This document shows positions 5,097-5,104 of a stretch of 5,104 nt of DNA, one piece after another. Below the pieces are notes generated by a model. It was given only the letters and a program-made list of their open reading frames with translations, made no database searches and was not told the DNA's origin. Positions within the stretch are counted from its first letter, which is position 1. Each line of letters begins with the position of its first letter. A program made the translations under genes and the position numbers. The DNA is from Asaia bogorensis (GTDB lineage: Bacteria > Pseudomonadota > Alphaproteobacteria > Acetobacterales > Acetobacteraceae): the NCBI GenBank assembly GCA_945874515.1, contig CAMCHA010000227.1:1-5104 (forward strand), given 5' to 3'.

Positions 5097-5104
5097 GTTG
5101 GCGA

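Overview
The window is about 60% G+C by eye, with codons rich in third-position G/C. It looks like ordinary chromosomal DNA of an alphaproteobacterium, possibly Acetobacteraceae or another Rhodospirillales lineage. The lineage clues are a DUF4169-type micro-protein (a family I know mainly from Alphaproteobacteria), a short PHB-type phasin, and the style of the periplasmic binding protein. The lineage is inferred from the look of the proteins, not from a search. I see no IS element, CRISPR array, tRNA or rRNA.

Left part (1-1741): a periplasmic family-5 solute-binding protein of an ABC transporter runs leftward from 1463 and off the window edge. A 278-base divergent intergenic region follows. 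It holds no convincing gene, but has three perfect inverted repeats and a short tandem repeat crowded in front of the next gene.

Middle part (1742-3654): two rightward genes. The first is an Asp/Glu/hydantoin racemase-superfamily protein that keeps the first catalytic cysteine but has glycine where the second is expected. After a 92-base gap comes a complete type II branched-chain amino acid aminotransferase (ilvE).

Right part (3664-5104): a 58-residue DUF4169 gene on the minus strand, whose stop lies 9 bases from the ilvE stop. It is followed divergently, 41 bases away, by a complete dienelactone hydrolase-family protein on the plus strand. That gene converges on a minus-strand phasin. Between the two is a hairpin whose U-tract, read on the minus strand, overlaps the hydrolase stop codon. 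The last ~87 bases are the upstream region of the phasin gene.

Functionally this is a mixed neighbourhood. The binding protein and racemase-like enzyme may share a substrate theme (uptake and conversion of a small organic acid, amino acid or hydantoin-like compound), but only adjacency supports this. The aminotransferase (branched-chain amino acid metabolism), hydrolase (lactone or ester hydrolysis) and phasin (polyhydroxyalkanoate granule surface) look like independent units. I found no clear new multi-gene system. The best leads are the altered racemase active site and the structured leader in front of it.
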